From positions 1 through 39,431 of the forward strand of contig JAFURF010000073.1 of assembly GCA_017471965.1 (NCBI GenBank): a DNA stretch of 39,431 nt, in the 5' to 3' direction. This stretch comes from Bacteroidales bacterium (GTDB taxonomy: Bacteria > Bacteroidota > Bacteroidia > Bacteroidales > UBA932). The translations under genes and the position numbers were made by a program. Shown one piece after another: positions 1 to 7,647 of this stretch (position 1 is the first letter of the stretch; each line of letters starts with the position of its first letter). The notes beneath the pieces were generated by a model. It did no database searches. It had not been told where the DNA came from and was given only the letters and a program-made list of their open reading frames with translations.

Positions 1-1
1 G

Positions 2-298
2 ATCCACCTCGACACAGAGCTCGTGGACAACGCTGACCTCATGAAGGAAGGACAGCATGTAGAGATGATGTTCCTCGCTGACGAGGAGCGCTGCCTCACT
101 TGCGAACTCCCTACTTATGTAGAACTCGAAGTGACCTACACAGAGCCTGCAGTTAAGGGTGATACAGCATCTACCAACGCTCAGAAGGAGGTAACCCTCG
201 AGACTGGTGCAATCATCATGGCCCCTCTCTTCATCAACATAGGAGAAAGGATCCGCGTGAACACCACTGACCGTTCATACGGCGAGCGCGTGAAGTAA
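2..298 (+). CDS. efp: Elongation factor P, C-terminal part (5' end outside window)
   Basis: EF-P binds the ribosome between the P and E sites and relieves stalling at polyproline stretches. About 98 codons are present. The frame is already open at the left edge, so the true start and the N-terminal KOW-like domain with its modified residue are missing. The visible part covers the second and third OB-like domains: a CELPTYVELEVTYTEP stretch, then VKGDTAS, then LETGAIIMAPLFINIGERIRV and the terminal YGERVK, which match the conserved EF-P C-terminus. A GTG at 23 is an internal valine codon. The gene ends 19 bp before a structured repeat and converges on the transposase gene. Identification is firm. 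Confidence 0.95.
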   Translation: MHLDTELVDNADLMKEGQHVEMMFLADEERCLTCELPTYVELEVTYTEPAVKGDTASTNAQKEVTLETGAIIMAPLFINIGERIRVNTTDRSYGERVK

Positions 299-317
299 TT
301 CCGCTACTCAAAGACAG

Positions 318-417
318 ATACAGCGAAGGCTGTTTATTCCGACAACCCTCCCCGCTTGCGGGTCCCCTCCCTTTTCGGGAGCGAATGTCGTCTGAATAAA
401 CAGCCTTCGCTGTGTAT
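318..417 (+). repeat. Structured palindromic element, copy A (three-helix, variable arms)
   Basis: Long arms at 320-339 and 394-413 are perfectly complementary over 20 bp, with outer ATAC/GTAT ends. An inner helix pairs CGACA (340-344) with TGTCG (386-390). The enclosed core holds two small hairpins, CCCGC-TT-GCGGG and CTCCC-TTTTC-GGGAG. Copies at 4037-4139 and 38095-38197 share the core but have different arms. The element lies between the convergent efp and transposase genes, so a terminator role is possible, but there is no clear U-tract after the stem. Confidence 0.85.
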
Positions 418-515
418 GCATCTGGCAATCTTTCCACTGCTTTGCTCCTCCGATGCAACTCAGCCATTCAAAGGACTAACTGGTTTTCTATTTATCGACG
501 ATTTCGGTTTTTAAT

Positions 516-622
516 GCGACCCGGAAAATTTGAGCGTTTTTTCTGTTTCGGCGGCTATCTAACGGCCCTTTTGTTTAAAATACGGCCATGTCACGAAAAA
601 AACGCACTATTCTTCCGGGACA
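516..622. repeat. Long inverted REP pair (REPIN-like) at the 3' end of the transposase gene
   Basis: GCGACCCGGAAAATTTGAGCG at the left and an inverted, diverged copy ending CACTATTCTTCCGGGACA at 605-622 form imperfect arms (about 516-542 and 595-622) around a loop of about 50 nt. The right arm sequence recurs exactly at 3960-3977. The transposase stop codon (591-593) lies inside this element, so the last residues of the protein are encoded by the repeat. REP pairs next to RAYT genes are the known arrangement for this transposase family. Confidence 0.7.
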
Positions 623-1544
623 AGCCAGGAAAGCACCGCAGAAGTTGCGACTTCGGGAGAGAGTACTTGATATGCAGATGCCGCATAATGCTTTGAACAG
701 ACTCTGTCGGCAAGTCATAAACAGACCTGCATCCAGGACAATGCTCCGATATATAGTCATCAATCATTTGACATGTCGTAATATCAGAGACAGCATTATA
801 ATCCGCCTTGCCATGTTCAGCGACAAGCATTTCCTGAATCGTCTGCACATTGACTCCTTTTTCTATATCGTCGAGAGTCACGGGAATAGTCTCAGAAGAA
901 TCCTTCCGCTGCTCCTCCTCCCATTGCTTTCCGGAAAGACGATTCATATAATACAGGAAGGATCTTGGGGTTGCAAACAGATGTTCGACTTCCGAAACAT
1001 CTATGATATCGTCAGGGAACAGCATGCCTTTCACATCCATCCTATATCCAGACGGGATTTCACCACATGGTTCCGGAAGATAACGATACATATTTTTCCT
1101 CTCCAATGCCAACGGCAAAGTCTTGCCGAGAACCTTACGGAATATAGCATTCGCTGAAGTATAAGCATAGCCGAACGGGGTAGCCGATATACCATGGTGA
1201 AGAGGATTACGGAGCACATAAGCAATTGCAGTCAATATATGATGCAATCCCTCCAGTTCCAGGACAAAATAATTTCTTTCACCCAGACGGCCTCGACGAT
1301 GATATTTGGAATTAAAGTATCGGGTATACATGTATCGCAGAGTCTTCATGTATTTCTCCTGATCGTATGACCTGACGCATAGATGAATATGATTGGCCAT
1401 GACTGCAAATGCCAACACTATGGTTTCCGTCCTTAAGGCGGCGATACATATACAATTCACCATCCTAACATAATCTTCTTCTCTTCTGCACAACAGTCCA
1501 TGATTTCCTGCAGATAAACATAAGTGATACGTCTTTCTCATCAT
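591..1544 (-). CDS. REP-associated tyrosine transposase (RAYT, Y1/HUH family)
   Basis: This is a single-strand DNA transposase-like protein of the IS200/IS605-related Y1 superfamily (317 aa). The HUH metal-binding pair is visible as MANHIHLCV (His52, His54). The likely nucleophile is Tyr109 in AIAYVLRNPLHHG, where the family usually has Y-x-x-x-N-P. Residues 1-130 form the transposase domain. The rest, about 185 residues, is a C-terminal extension whose last 90 residues look helical and end in a possible helix-turn-helix (SLPKSQLLRCFPG). No second transposase gene or target duplication is visible, so it is probably a domesticated single-copy RAYT rather than an IS. REP-like repeats overlap its 3' end and recur elsewhere in the window. 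A second ATG lies at codon 2. It is more AT-rich than the housekeeping genes. Confidence 0.85.
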   Translation of the reverse strand: MMRKTYHLCLSAGNHGLLCRREEDYVRMVNCICIAALRTETIVLAFAVMANHIHLCVRSYDQEKYMKTLRYMYTRYFNSKYHRRGRLGERNYFVLELEGLHHILTAIAYVLRNPLHHGISATPFGYAYTSANAIFRKVLGKTLPLALERKNMYRYLPEPCGEIPSGYRMDVKGMLFPDDIIDVSEVEHLFATPRSFLYYMNRLSGKQWEEEQRKDSSETIPVTLDDIEKGVNVQTIQEMLVAEHGKADYNAVSDITTCQMIDDYISEHCPGCRSVYDLPTESVQSIMRHLHIKYSLPKSQLLRCFPGLSRKNSAFFS

Positions 1545-1723
1545 CTTTTTTTTGCATCCAATTTAAGGTCGCATTCCGAAAAACATGATAAGAAAAAGAA
1601 AAATGTGACGAAACACGCATTTATAGTGACCAGATTCCGGATGAAAAATAAATTTTAGCCAGACAAAAATAAATCTTTGCCCATCATTGGTCATAAAAAT
1701 GACAAAACATGGGGAATTTTAAG

Positions 1724-1731
1724 TATGTTTG
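1724..1731 (+). promoter_or_regulatory. Bacteroidota -7 box TATGTTTG
   Basis: This is an exact TAnnTTTG match. No good -33 TTTG is seen at the usual 19-21 nt upstream. A start a few bases downstream would produce the structured RNA at about 1738-1922. Confidence 0.55.
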
Positions 1732-1737
1732 CATAAG

Positions 1738-1922
1738 AAAATACATATTTTGGGCTTCGGGCTCTTATTCTCTCAACTGAAAACCGCCAATTTGAAGAGT
1801 ACGAGAATAAGTCGCGAGGGTTCATACCTGTCTATGGGTGTGAACTATTCGTGCTTATCTGTACTCATGGCGCTTGGCGGTGCCTCAGTTGAGGATAACT
1901 AACGAATAGTTCCATCCTTTTT
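1738..1922 (+). ncRNA. Rod-like structured RNA candidate (6S-like in shape, or a leader of the HTH gene)
   Basis: No coding sequence explains 1545-1923. Nested complementary segments form one long rod: 1772-1780 with 1885-1893, 1783-1790 with 1874-1881, 1797-1802 with 1861-1866, 1804-1811 with 1854-1860 (one bulge), and 1820-1828 with 1837-1845. It has a -7 box upstream and a run of six T at 1917-1922, giving about 185 nt, which is close to 6S RNA in size and shape. In an alternative fold, 1842-1851 pairs perfectly with 1903-1912 (10 bp), which would dismantle the terminal hairpin. The next ATG follows the T run directly, so it could instead be a regulatory leader. I see nothing else in 1545-1723. 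Confidence 0.5.
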
Positions 1923-1923
1923 T

Positions 1924-2163
1924 ATGGTACACATAGGAAGAATCATCAAGGAAGTACTGGAAAGACAGGAAAGGACACCAGCCTGGCTTGCAAGAAAGAT
2001 CAACTGCGAACGTCCTAACATATATTATATATTTCAGCAGAAATCAATCAATACAGATCTTCTGATGAGAATTTCCTGTGCTTTGGAGCATGATTTTTTC
2101 AAGTATTATTCAGAAAAGGTATCTCATTCAAAAAGCGTAAAAAATCCTGACGGAACAGTATAA
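1924..2163 (+). CDS. Small Cro/C1-type HTH protein
   Basis: A 79-aa protein. Residues 4-60 look like a compact helix-turn-helix: RIIKEVLERQERTPAWLARK, then the recognition-helix region ERPNIYYIFQQKSIN, then LLMRISCALEHDFF. Short proteins with this plan are common in Bacteroidales. Presumably it binds DNA, but the target is unknown. No Shine-Dalgarno is visible. The ATG sits immediately after a run of six T that ends a highly structured region, so expression may depend on read-through of that structure, or the true start may be a later codon. The C-terminal 15 residues are polar and probably disordered. Confidence 0.6.
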   Translation: MVHIGRIIKEVLERQERTPAWLARKINCERPNIYYIFQQKSINTDLLMRISCALEHDFFKYYSEKVSHSKSVKNPDGTV

Positions 2164-2205
2164 TCTTTATTCGCCACTAAGAGACACGATCATGCGGTTA
2201 ATCAA

Positions 2206-2213
2206 TACCTTTG
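2206..2213 (+). promoter_or_regulatory. Bacteroidota -7 box TACCTTTG
   Basis: This is a TAnnTTTG match 37 bp before the lipoprotein start at 2250. No convincing -33 element is visible. It probably drives both tandem paralogues. Confidence 0.45.
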
Positions 2214-2249
2214 TTTTCTGAAATTCAGATTAACCATTTCATAAACGCC

Positions 2250-3041
2250 ATGAAGAAAATATTATTATTTACATCTATGATGCTTCTTGCGTCATGCGCA
2301 ACTTTGTTTACTGGCAGTAAGTCGAAAGTACAACTGGATGGAAACACAAACAGGACACCTGTCGACATCACTATTGACGGGCAACGTTACGAACAGGTCA
2401 TTCTACCTACAAAAGTAAAAGTAAAAAAAGGTTTCAAAGAAAGTAACCTTAAAGCCACAGCGCTTGGATATGAACCATATGAGACTACTATAGGCAAAAA
2501 GTTCAATGCTATTTCTATACTGAACCTTGGTAATCCTGTTGCATGGGGAATCGATGCAGCAACCGGAGCCATGATGACAACTGACAGTAAATATTATTAT
2601 CTGGAGATGGTCAGATTAGGAGAAGAAAACAATAGCAGCAGTCATAATGTAAAGAACTACGTAGAAGACCCGACTATTCCTCAAGGGGCCGCAGAAGATA
2701 GAGTCACAAGAGACAATCCCGGAGAAAGCGAACTTGAACGTACCATCATCAGATGGTATTTTGACTCTGCGCCAAGAGGAGCCAGGGTATTCTGGAGAGT
2801 CATTTCGAGCATTCCAGCCGAAGTAAAGAACACCAACGAACTCTATCTCGGTCCGACACCGTTTGAAGAGACAAGGTCGTTCAATATCCTCGGTCTGACT
2901 TATGCAAACTCACGCGACGTGCAGATCGAGATCAAGGTAACAAAGAACGGCTACATGGATCAGGTGAAGAGGTTCAATGTACGCCAGGCCATCGATCAGC
3001 AGGAAATCAGTTCTTTCTTTGAACTCGTACCTGAAGAATAA
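2250..3041 (+). CDS. PEGA-like lipoprotein, first of two tandem paralogues
   Basis: A 263-aa predicted lipoprotein. The signal peptide MKKILLFTSMMLLAS is followed by lipobox Cys16. I chose the ATG at 2250 because it starts the signal peptide; a frame extension to 2211 has no sensible start. The mature N-terminus (CATLFTGSKSKVQLDG, then TPVDITIDG) resembles the PEGA-type small beta domains of Bacteroidota envelope proteins. A short hydrophobic stretch, about residues 90-115 (LNLGNPVAWGIDAATGAMM), follows. Residues from about 138 to the end form a second domain that is almost identical to the C-terminal half of the next gene. Function is unknown. The following gene starts 7 bp downstream, so the two are probably co-transcribed. 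Confidence 0.75.
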   Translation: MKKILLFTSMMLLASCATLFTGSKSKVQLDGNTNRTPVDITIDGQRYEQVILPTKVKVKKGFKESNLKATALGYEPYETTIGKKFNAISILNLGNPVAWGIDAATGAMMTTDSKYYYLEMVRLGEENNSSSHNVKNYVEDPTIPQGAAEDRVTRDNPGESELERTIIRWYFDSAPRGARVFWRVISSIPAEVKNTNELYLGPTPFEETRSFNILGLTYANSRDVQIEIKVTKNGYMDQVKRFNVRQAIDQQEISSFFELVPEE

Positions 3042-3048
3042 CTAAATC

Positions 3049-3852
3049 ATGAAACAGTCATTTATAATACTATGCATCGCATGCTTATTTCTTTCATCTG
3101 CAAATGTTCATGCAAGAAAAAGCGGCAACGAACCAACGAAATCTGTAGAAATACAATTGAATTCTCACCCGACCGGTGCTTCTGTCTATTATAAAGGTCA
3201 GTTGATATGTACATCAACGCCTGCCATTGTAAAAATACCTGTTGAATATAAAATAGCGAGGTTAGGCGGCATAGAGGTTGACCCTATGGTATTTACATTT
3301 GTCCTGGACGGGTATGAAATGGCAGAAGAAACTATCAGCGGCGAATTCATACCTGTACCATACAAAGTTGACTATAGTGAATATGGTTACCGCTATAAGA
3401 TGAGAGCCATATATTCTGTAGATAAAAATGTAATGCATTTCTTTAAACAGGGTAATGACAAAAACGTCCATTCAAAAGACCCGACTATTCCTCAAGAAGC
3501 CGCAGAAGATAGGGTCACAAGAGACAATCCCGGAGAAAGCGAACTTGAACGTACCATCATCAGATGGTATTTTGACTCTGCCCCTCGCGGATCTCGCGTA
3601 TTCTGGAGAGTGATCTCAAGTGTACCGGCAGAGGTCAAAAACACCAATGAATCATATCTCGGTCCGACACCGTTTGAAGAGACAAGGTCGTTCAACATTC
3701 TCGGGCTGACTTATGCAAACTCGCGCGACGTGCAGATCGAGATCAAGGTAACAAAGAACGGCTACATGGATCAGGTGAAGAGGTTCAATGTACGCCAGGC
3801 CATCGATCAGCAGGAAATCAGTTCTTTCTTCGAACTCGTACCGGCAGAATAA
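3049..3852 (+). CDS. Secreted PEGA-like protein, second tandem paralogue
   Basis: A 267-aa protein with a signal peptide ending near SSANVHA-RK. Unlike its neighbour it has no lipobox Cys, so it is probably periplasmic. Residues about 30-115 contain a PEGA-like segment (VEIQLNSHPTGASVYYKGQ) that differs from the neighbour's N-terminal domain. From about residue 143 (KDPTIPQEAAEDRVTRDNPG) to the end it matches the upstream gene with only scattered changes. DNA identity is very high at both ends of this shared block and clearly lower in the middle (about 3580-3660), a mosaic pattern. Function is unknown. A shared domain on one lipidated and one soluble protein suggests paired envelope roles, which is inference. 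Confidence 0.75.
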   Translation: MKQSFIILCIACLFLSSANVHARKSGNEPTKSVEIQLNSHPTGASVYYKGQLICTSTPAIVKIPVEYKIARLGGIEVDPMVFTFVLDGYEMAEETISGEFIPVPYKVDYSEYGYRYKMRAIYSVDKNVMHFFKQGNDKNVHSKDPTIPQEAAEDRVTRDNPGESELERTIIRWYFDSAPRGSRVFWRVISSVPAEVKNTNESYLGPTPFEETRSFNILGLTYANSRDVQIEIKVTKNGYMDQVKRFNVRQAIDQQEISSFFELVPAE

Positions 3853-3868
3853 CATAATAACACGTCTG

Positions 3869-3977
3869 ACGCGACCCGGAAGAATCGCACTGATTTTCCG
3901 GGTCGCGTTATCATTTTACGGCTTTTGATGTGATTCGGCACTGCGACCCGGAAAAAATACACTATTCTTCCGGGACA
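3869..3977. repeat. REP doublet: perfect hairpin plus imperfect hairpin, 72-bp spacing
   Basis: The first unit pairs 3869-3881 with 3896-3908 (13 bp, extended inside by AATC/GATT). The second unit runs 3943-3977, starts with the same GCGACCCGG and ends CTTCCGGGACA. The starts of the two units are exactly 72 bp apart. The spacer contains TTACGGCTTTTG. A doublet with the same 72-bp spacing and a similar spacer word occurs, inverted, at 22262-22370. It lies in a convergent gap and could also terminate transcription on both strands. Confidence 0.8.
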
Positions 3978-4036
3978 GTTGGATTGCCAATCTGATAGAT
4001 GGCAGAGGCTTCCTGATTAGGCAATCCCAGACACCG

Positions 4037-4139
4037 ATACAGACAGCGGCCTGCTGATTATGAACGACATTGGCTCCCGAAAAGGGAGGGGACCCGTAAG
4101 CGGGGAGGATCGTCGGAATCAGCAGGCCGTTGTCTGTAT
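4037..4139 (-). repeat. Structured palindromic element, copy B
   Basis: Arms 4037-4059 and 4117-4139 pair over 23 bp with one G-T pair. The inner core, read on minus, carries the CCTCCCC, CGCTTACG and GGGTCCCCTCCC blocks and the CTCCC-TTTTC-GGGAG hairpin found in copy A. The arms are otherwise unlike those of copies A and C except for the outer ATACA/TGTAT. It lies between convergent genes and ends 8 bp from the lptB stop codon. Confidence 0.85.
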
Positions 4140-4147
4140 TACTCTAC

Positions 4148-4978
4148 CTATTCTTCAGGAGAGGATGCCGCGGCATCATGCTCAGCCTGAGTGTTGATGC
4201 GCTGAGGACCTCCGGCTTCTGCGCGCTTGAAGGCTGCAGAACGCTTCAGGACGAAGTTGGATCCCAGATACTTGGTACGTACCTCATCGTCTGCCGCCAA
4301 GGCCTCCGGAGTACCGCTCTGTAGGATGGATCCTTCATAGAGAAGGTAGGCACGGTCGATGATGGCAAGTGTCTCACCTACATTATGATCGGTGATGATC
4401 ACACCGATATTCTTGTACTTGAGTTTCGCTATGATGTACTGGATATCCTCGACAGCGATAGGGTCGACTCCGGCAAAAGGTTCGTCAAGAAGAATGAACT
4501 TAGGGTCGATGGCAAGCGCGCGGGCTATCTCGCAACGGCGACGCTCTCCTCCTGAAAGCTGGATACCCTTGCTCTTGCGTACCTTGTGGAGGTTGAACTC
4601 GTCAAGAAGGTCTTCCAGACGCTGCTTCCTCTCCTCCTTTGTAAACTGCTTGGACATCTCCATGACTGACATGATGTTGTCCTCAACGGTCATATGCCTG
4701 AACACAGATGCCTCCTGGGCAAGATATCCGACACCTTTCTGGGCCCTCTTGAACATAGGGAGCCCCGTAATCTCCTCATCATCCAGAAAGATCCTGCCTG
4801 CATTCGGAACAATCAGACCTGTGATCATATAGAAACTTGTAGTCTTTCCGGCACCGTTCGGACCGAGAAAGCCGACAATCTCTCCCTGGCTCACTTCCAT
4901 TGACACTCCCTTGACCACAGTCCTCGGGCCGTATTTCTTAACGAGATTTTCGCAGCGTAACTTCATCTTTGTATTCAT
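4148..4978 (-). CDS. lptB: LPS export ABC transporter ATP-binding protein LptB
   Basis: LptB is the cytoplasmic ATPase that, with LptF and LptG, extracts lipopolysaccharide from the inner membrane and drives it along the Lpt bridge. In this 276-aa protein the Walker A GPNGAGKTT is near residue 39, followed by the Q-loop, the signature LSGGERRR (about 142-149), Walker B FILLDEPFAG and the switch His in ITDHNVGE. The core matches the family's usual 240 residues. About 35 extra C-terminal residues (KRSAAFKRAEAGG, then an acidic end) form a charged tail. An ATG four codons later (MKLRC) is an alternative start. It lies 24 bp after dnaX on the same strand, with a short CCGGC-TCT-GCCGG hairpin at 4983-4995 in the gap. 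LptF and LptG are not in the window. Confidence 0.92.
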   Translation of the reverse strand: MNTKMKLRCENLVKKYGPRTVVKGVSMEVSQGEIVGFLGPNGAGKTTSFYMITGLIVPNAGRIFLDDEEITGLPMFKRAQKGVGYLAQEASVFRHMTVEDNIMSVMEMSKQFTKEERKQRLEDLLDEFNLHKVRKSKGIQLSGGERRRCEIARALAIDPKFILLDEPFAGVDPIAVEDIQYIIAKLKYKNIGVIITDHNVGETLAIIDRAYLLYEGSILQSGTPEALAADDEVRTKYLGSNFVLKRSAAFKRAEAGGPQRINTQAEHDAAASSPEE

Positions 4979-5002
4979 TGCACCGGCTCTGCCGGCTGAT
5001 TT

Positions 5003-6712
5003 CTATTTAATGTCCAGTTCGAGGGCCTTGACAAGTTCCCTCACCTCTTCCTTTTCCTTCATAAGGACTTCCGCCTGATCTCCCGGCATATATATCTTCG
5101 GTTGCGACGGAGTGTCATCCGGCTGGACTGCAACCCTCAGGTAGATCTTCATCGAACCTGCGGCCTTACGATAGTTGCCTTCCAGTTCATGCAGGAGTTT
5201 TGACTCCACCCAGTCCTTCTGGGCATCGTTGACAACTCGGAATGTCACAGTCTTGAATCCGTCTGCCTCCGTTATGTCCAGAGTCGTAGTGGACAGCATG
5301 GAAGCAAGACGAGGCTTGTCACCATACATCTTGGCCAGTTCCGGCCACTTTTCTCTGAGGACATCATCGGACGGTGCGGTATCTTCCGCTGCCTGCACAG
5401 GGGCTGCAGCCTTTGGCTCTTCCATCATCGACTTCAGAGACATCGATGCACGTGCCGCGCGCGTACGGCGCTCGCGGGATGCCTCAGACACCTGTTGAGT
5501 CTCAGAAACGGGCTGCACTGACTGTGCAACTGGCTGTGACACAGGAGTCTCTGTCCTGGAAACAGGTGCAGGAGTCTGCCTGGCAACTGGCGCCGGCTTC
5601 TGGATATGAACCTCGGAAGTTCCGTTGATGAAACTGAGTTTCATAAGGGCGAACTCTATATGCAGACGTGGATTGACACTGGCCCTGTAACCTGATTCGC
5701 ACTGGGTTGTTATGGCGAGAGCGTCATACAGGAACTGAAGGCCACATTTCTGAGCCTGTTCCTGATATCTTACCTTCAACGACTGCGGCAGTTCAAGAAG
5801 AGCCTCCAGTCCGCCGCTCTTGCACACCACCAGGTCACGAAGGTGTGAAGAAAGGGCCGCCACAAAATGCAAGGCGTTGAAACCTTTTGTCAGCACCTCG
5901 TCAAAGGTCAGCATGGCAGAGGAGTAGTCTCCTGCAAGGAAATTGTCCACCAGAGAGAAACTGTACTCATAATCAAGGACATTCAGATTGCGCAGAACAT
6001 CCTGATACTGAACATCCGTACCGCAGAACGCCACGGTCTGGTCAAAGATGGTCAGGGCATCACGCATCGCTCCGTCAGCCTTGTGTGCGATCACATGAAG
6101 GGATTCATCATCAATCGTGACCCCTTCGCTGGATGCAACCATTCGCAGGTTCTTCACGATGTTCTCTACCGTAATTCGGTTGAAGTCATATGTCTGACAC
6201 CTTGAAAGGATGGTCGGAAGTATCTTATGCTTTTCAGTAGTAGCGAGGATGAAGATGGCATGTGCTGGCGGTTCCTCAAGAGTCTTCAGGAAAGCGTTGA
6301 ATGCAGACTGCGACAGCATATGCACCTCATCTATGATATATACGCTGTATCTTCCCACCTGAGGCGGCACACGCACCTGATCCATCAGGGTCTTGATGTC
6401 CTCGACACCGTTGTTCGACGCCGCATCAAGTTCATGGATGCAGTATGAACGGCCTTCGGCAAACGACTGGCAAGACTCACACTTTCCGCATGGCTCCATA
6501 TCCTCGGAAGGATTGGAGCAGTTGATCATCTTCGCGAAGATCCTGGCTGTCGTGGTCTTGCCGACACCGCGAGGTCCGCAGAAAAGATATGCATGTGCCA
6601 ACTGACCCCTGAGAATTGAGTTCTTAAGGGTCTGTGCGATATTGTCCTGACCTATCAGGGTGCCGAACGAGTCCGGCCTGTACTTTCTTGCTGATACTAT
6701 ATACTGACTCAT
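5003..6712 (-). CDS. dnaX: DNA polymerase III subunit gamma/tau
   Basis: This is the clamp-loader ATPase of the replicative polymerase (569 aa). Visible motifs are Walker A GPRGVGKTTTAR (about residue 46), four zinc-binding cysteines (C-NPSEDMEP-CGKC-ESC), the Walker B region VYIIDEVHMLS, sensor 1 ATTEKHKILPTILSRCQ, and the collar domain to about residue 370. A Pro/Val/Gln-rich linker, about 375-450, joins a C-terminal domain of about 110 residues, probably the polymerase- or helicase-contacting part. I see no A-rich slippery heptamer for a programmed gamma frameshift. A minus-strand -7 box lies 22 bp upstream. The downstream neighbour is lptB. Confidence 0.95.
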   Translation of the reverse strand: MSQYIVSARKYRPDSFGTLIGQDNIAQTLKNSILRGQLAHAYLFCGPRGVGKTTTARIFAKMINCSNPSEDMEPCGKCESCQSFAEGRSYCIHELDAASNNGVEDIKTLMDQVRVPPQVGRYSVYIIDEVHMLSQSAFNAFLKTLEEPPAHAIFILATTEKHKILPTILSRCQTYDFNRITVENIVKNLRMVASSEGVTIDDESLHVIAHKADGAMRDALTIFDQTVAFCGTDVQYQDVLRNLNVLDYEYSFSLVDNFLAGDYSSAMLTFDEVLTKGFNALHFVAALSSHLRDLVVCKSGGLEALLELPQSLKVRYQEQAQKCGLQFLYDALAITTQCESGYRASVNPRLHIEFALMKLSFINGTSEVHIQKPAPVARQTPAPVSRTETPVSQPVAQSVQPVSETQQVSEASRERRTRAARASMSLKSMMEEPKAAAPVQAAEDTAPSDDVLREKWPELAKMYGDKPRLASMLSTTTLDITEADGFKTVTFRVVNDAQKDWVESKLLHELEGNYRKAAGSMKIYLRVAVQPDDTPSQPKIYMPGDQAEVLMKEKEEVRELVKALELDIK

Positions 6713-6733
6713 AAACGTTCTTTGGTCAACTTA

Positions 6734-6741
6734 CAAATATA
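6734..6741 (-). promoter_or_regulatory. Bacteroidota -7 box TATATTTG for dnaX
   Basis: This is an exact TAnnTTTG match on minus, 22 bp before the dnaX start, giving a short leader. It is divergent from the box at 6755-6762. Confidence 0.6.
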
Positions 6742-6754
6742 GCATCTTTTTTGT

Positions 6755-6762
6755 TAACTTTG
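6755..6762 (+). promoter_or_regulatory. Bacteroidota -7 box TAACTTTG
   Basis: This exact TAnnTTTG match, 31 bp before the start at 6793, probably opens the 6793-9547 operon. Confidence 0.6.
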
Positions 6763-6792
6763 CACCCGATTCGGATTATTGAACCATCAACC

Positions 6793-7644
6793 ATGAAAAA
6801 AGCCATCATCATCATCATATCCTGCCTGCTGCCGGTATTGACCTGGGGTCAGGCTCAGATCAACACAAAGAAGGTAAAGATAAGCGACTTCACCCAGAAG
6901 GTGACCAAGGTCGTCCTTTCTGGGAACGACCTTATAGACGGCATCCTTCAGGACGAAATCACGATAAGATGGCGTGTATCGCCATACGAATTCTGCAGCG
7001 TGGAGGATTTTGAAAAACTGAAGAACAGCGACGAATACTACTTCCTCATCACTGCATCGGGACAGTTCAGCAAGGAAAACGAACCGTCACTCCTGTTCCT
7101 CACTCTCGTCAAGGGAGGAAGCGGATCAGAAAAAGGAATCGACGGCATGTTGGAAGTGGTGTCTATCCCTATTGCATCCGCTGTCTTCCCTACCGGAAGG
7201 GAACAGATATTCTTCCCGGCCTTTCTGGACATCATCCAGAACCACGCGCTTGAGGCCATGAAAAAGGACCGGAATGCATACGGAGGACTGGCAAACAACA
7301 CTGCCAACATAAGCAAGGCCAACAACATGACCATAGTATTCTCGGAAGACGATCTGAGCGAAAGCGTCAGAGAGATGGTCAAGGACCAGTTCTTCGATGA
7401 AAGCATCATTGTCACTGACGAGGACACGGCGGACGGATATCTGATGGATAATGCAGAGAACACGCTCGTGAGTTATACAGTGGCACCGTTTGAGGCAGAA
7501 CCGGGCAGTTACTGCTACAAGATGCTCATAGATGCACAGAGCCACAAGGTATATTACTACAAGAGACACAGGATCACAAAGAAGACAGGACCAGGATTCC
7601 TCAGAGACGACATACTGAGGATCACAGCAGGAAGAGCAAGATAG
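6793..7644 (+). CDS. Secreted or periplasmic protein of unknown function
   Basis: A 283-aa protein with a clear signal peptide (MKKAIIIIISCLLPVLTWGQA, cleavage probably after GQA). I chose the ATG at 6793 because the signal peptide begins there. I recognise no domain with certainty. The mature protein is mixed alpha/beta and rather acidic and has no membrane segment. Its last 60 residues (YTVAPFEAEPGSYCYKMLIDAQ and a following KVYYYKRHRI strand pair) look like a beta-rich end. It is the first gene of a run with an M16 peptidase starting 3 bp after its stop codon, so an envelope stress or proteolysis role is possible, but nothing in the sequence shows this. Confidence 0.7.
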   Translation: MKKAIIIIISCLLPVLTWGQAQINTKKVKISDFTQKVTKVVLSGNDLIDGILQDEITIRWRVSPYEFCSVEDFEKLKNSDEYYFLITASGQFSKENEPSLLFLTLVKGGSGSEKGIDGMLEVVSIPIASAVFPTGREQIFFPAFLDIIQNHALEAMKKDRNAYGGLANNTANISKANNMTIVFSEDDLSESVREMVKDQFFDESIIVTDEDTADGYLMDNAENTLVSYTVAPFEAEPGSYCYKMLIDAQSHKVYYYKRHRITKKTGPGFLRDDILRITAGRAR

Positions 7645-7647
7645 AAG

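Noticed and set aside
3869-4139. CRISPR array (repeated GC-rich units between 3049-3852 and lptB)
   Set aside because: Units are palindromes of two different families with unequal spacing, no spacers of constant length and no cas genes.
5003-6712. Possible programmed frameshift producing a short gamma form of DnaX
   Set aside because: No A-rich slippery heptamer with a following hairpin is visible near the domain III boundary.
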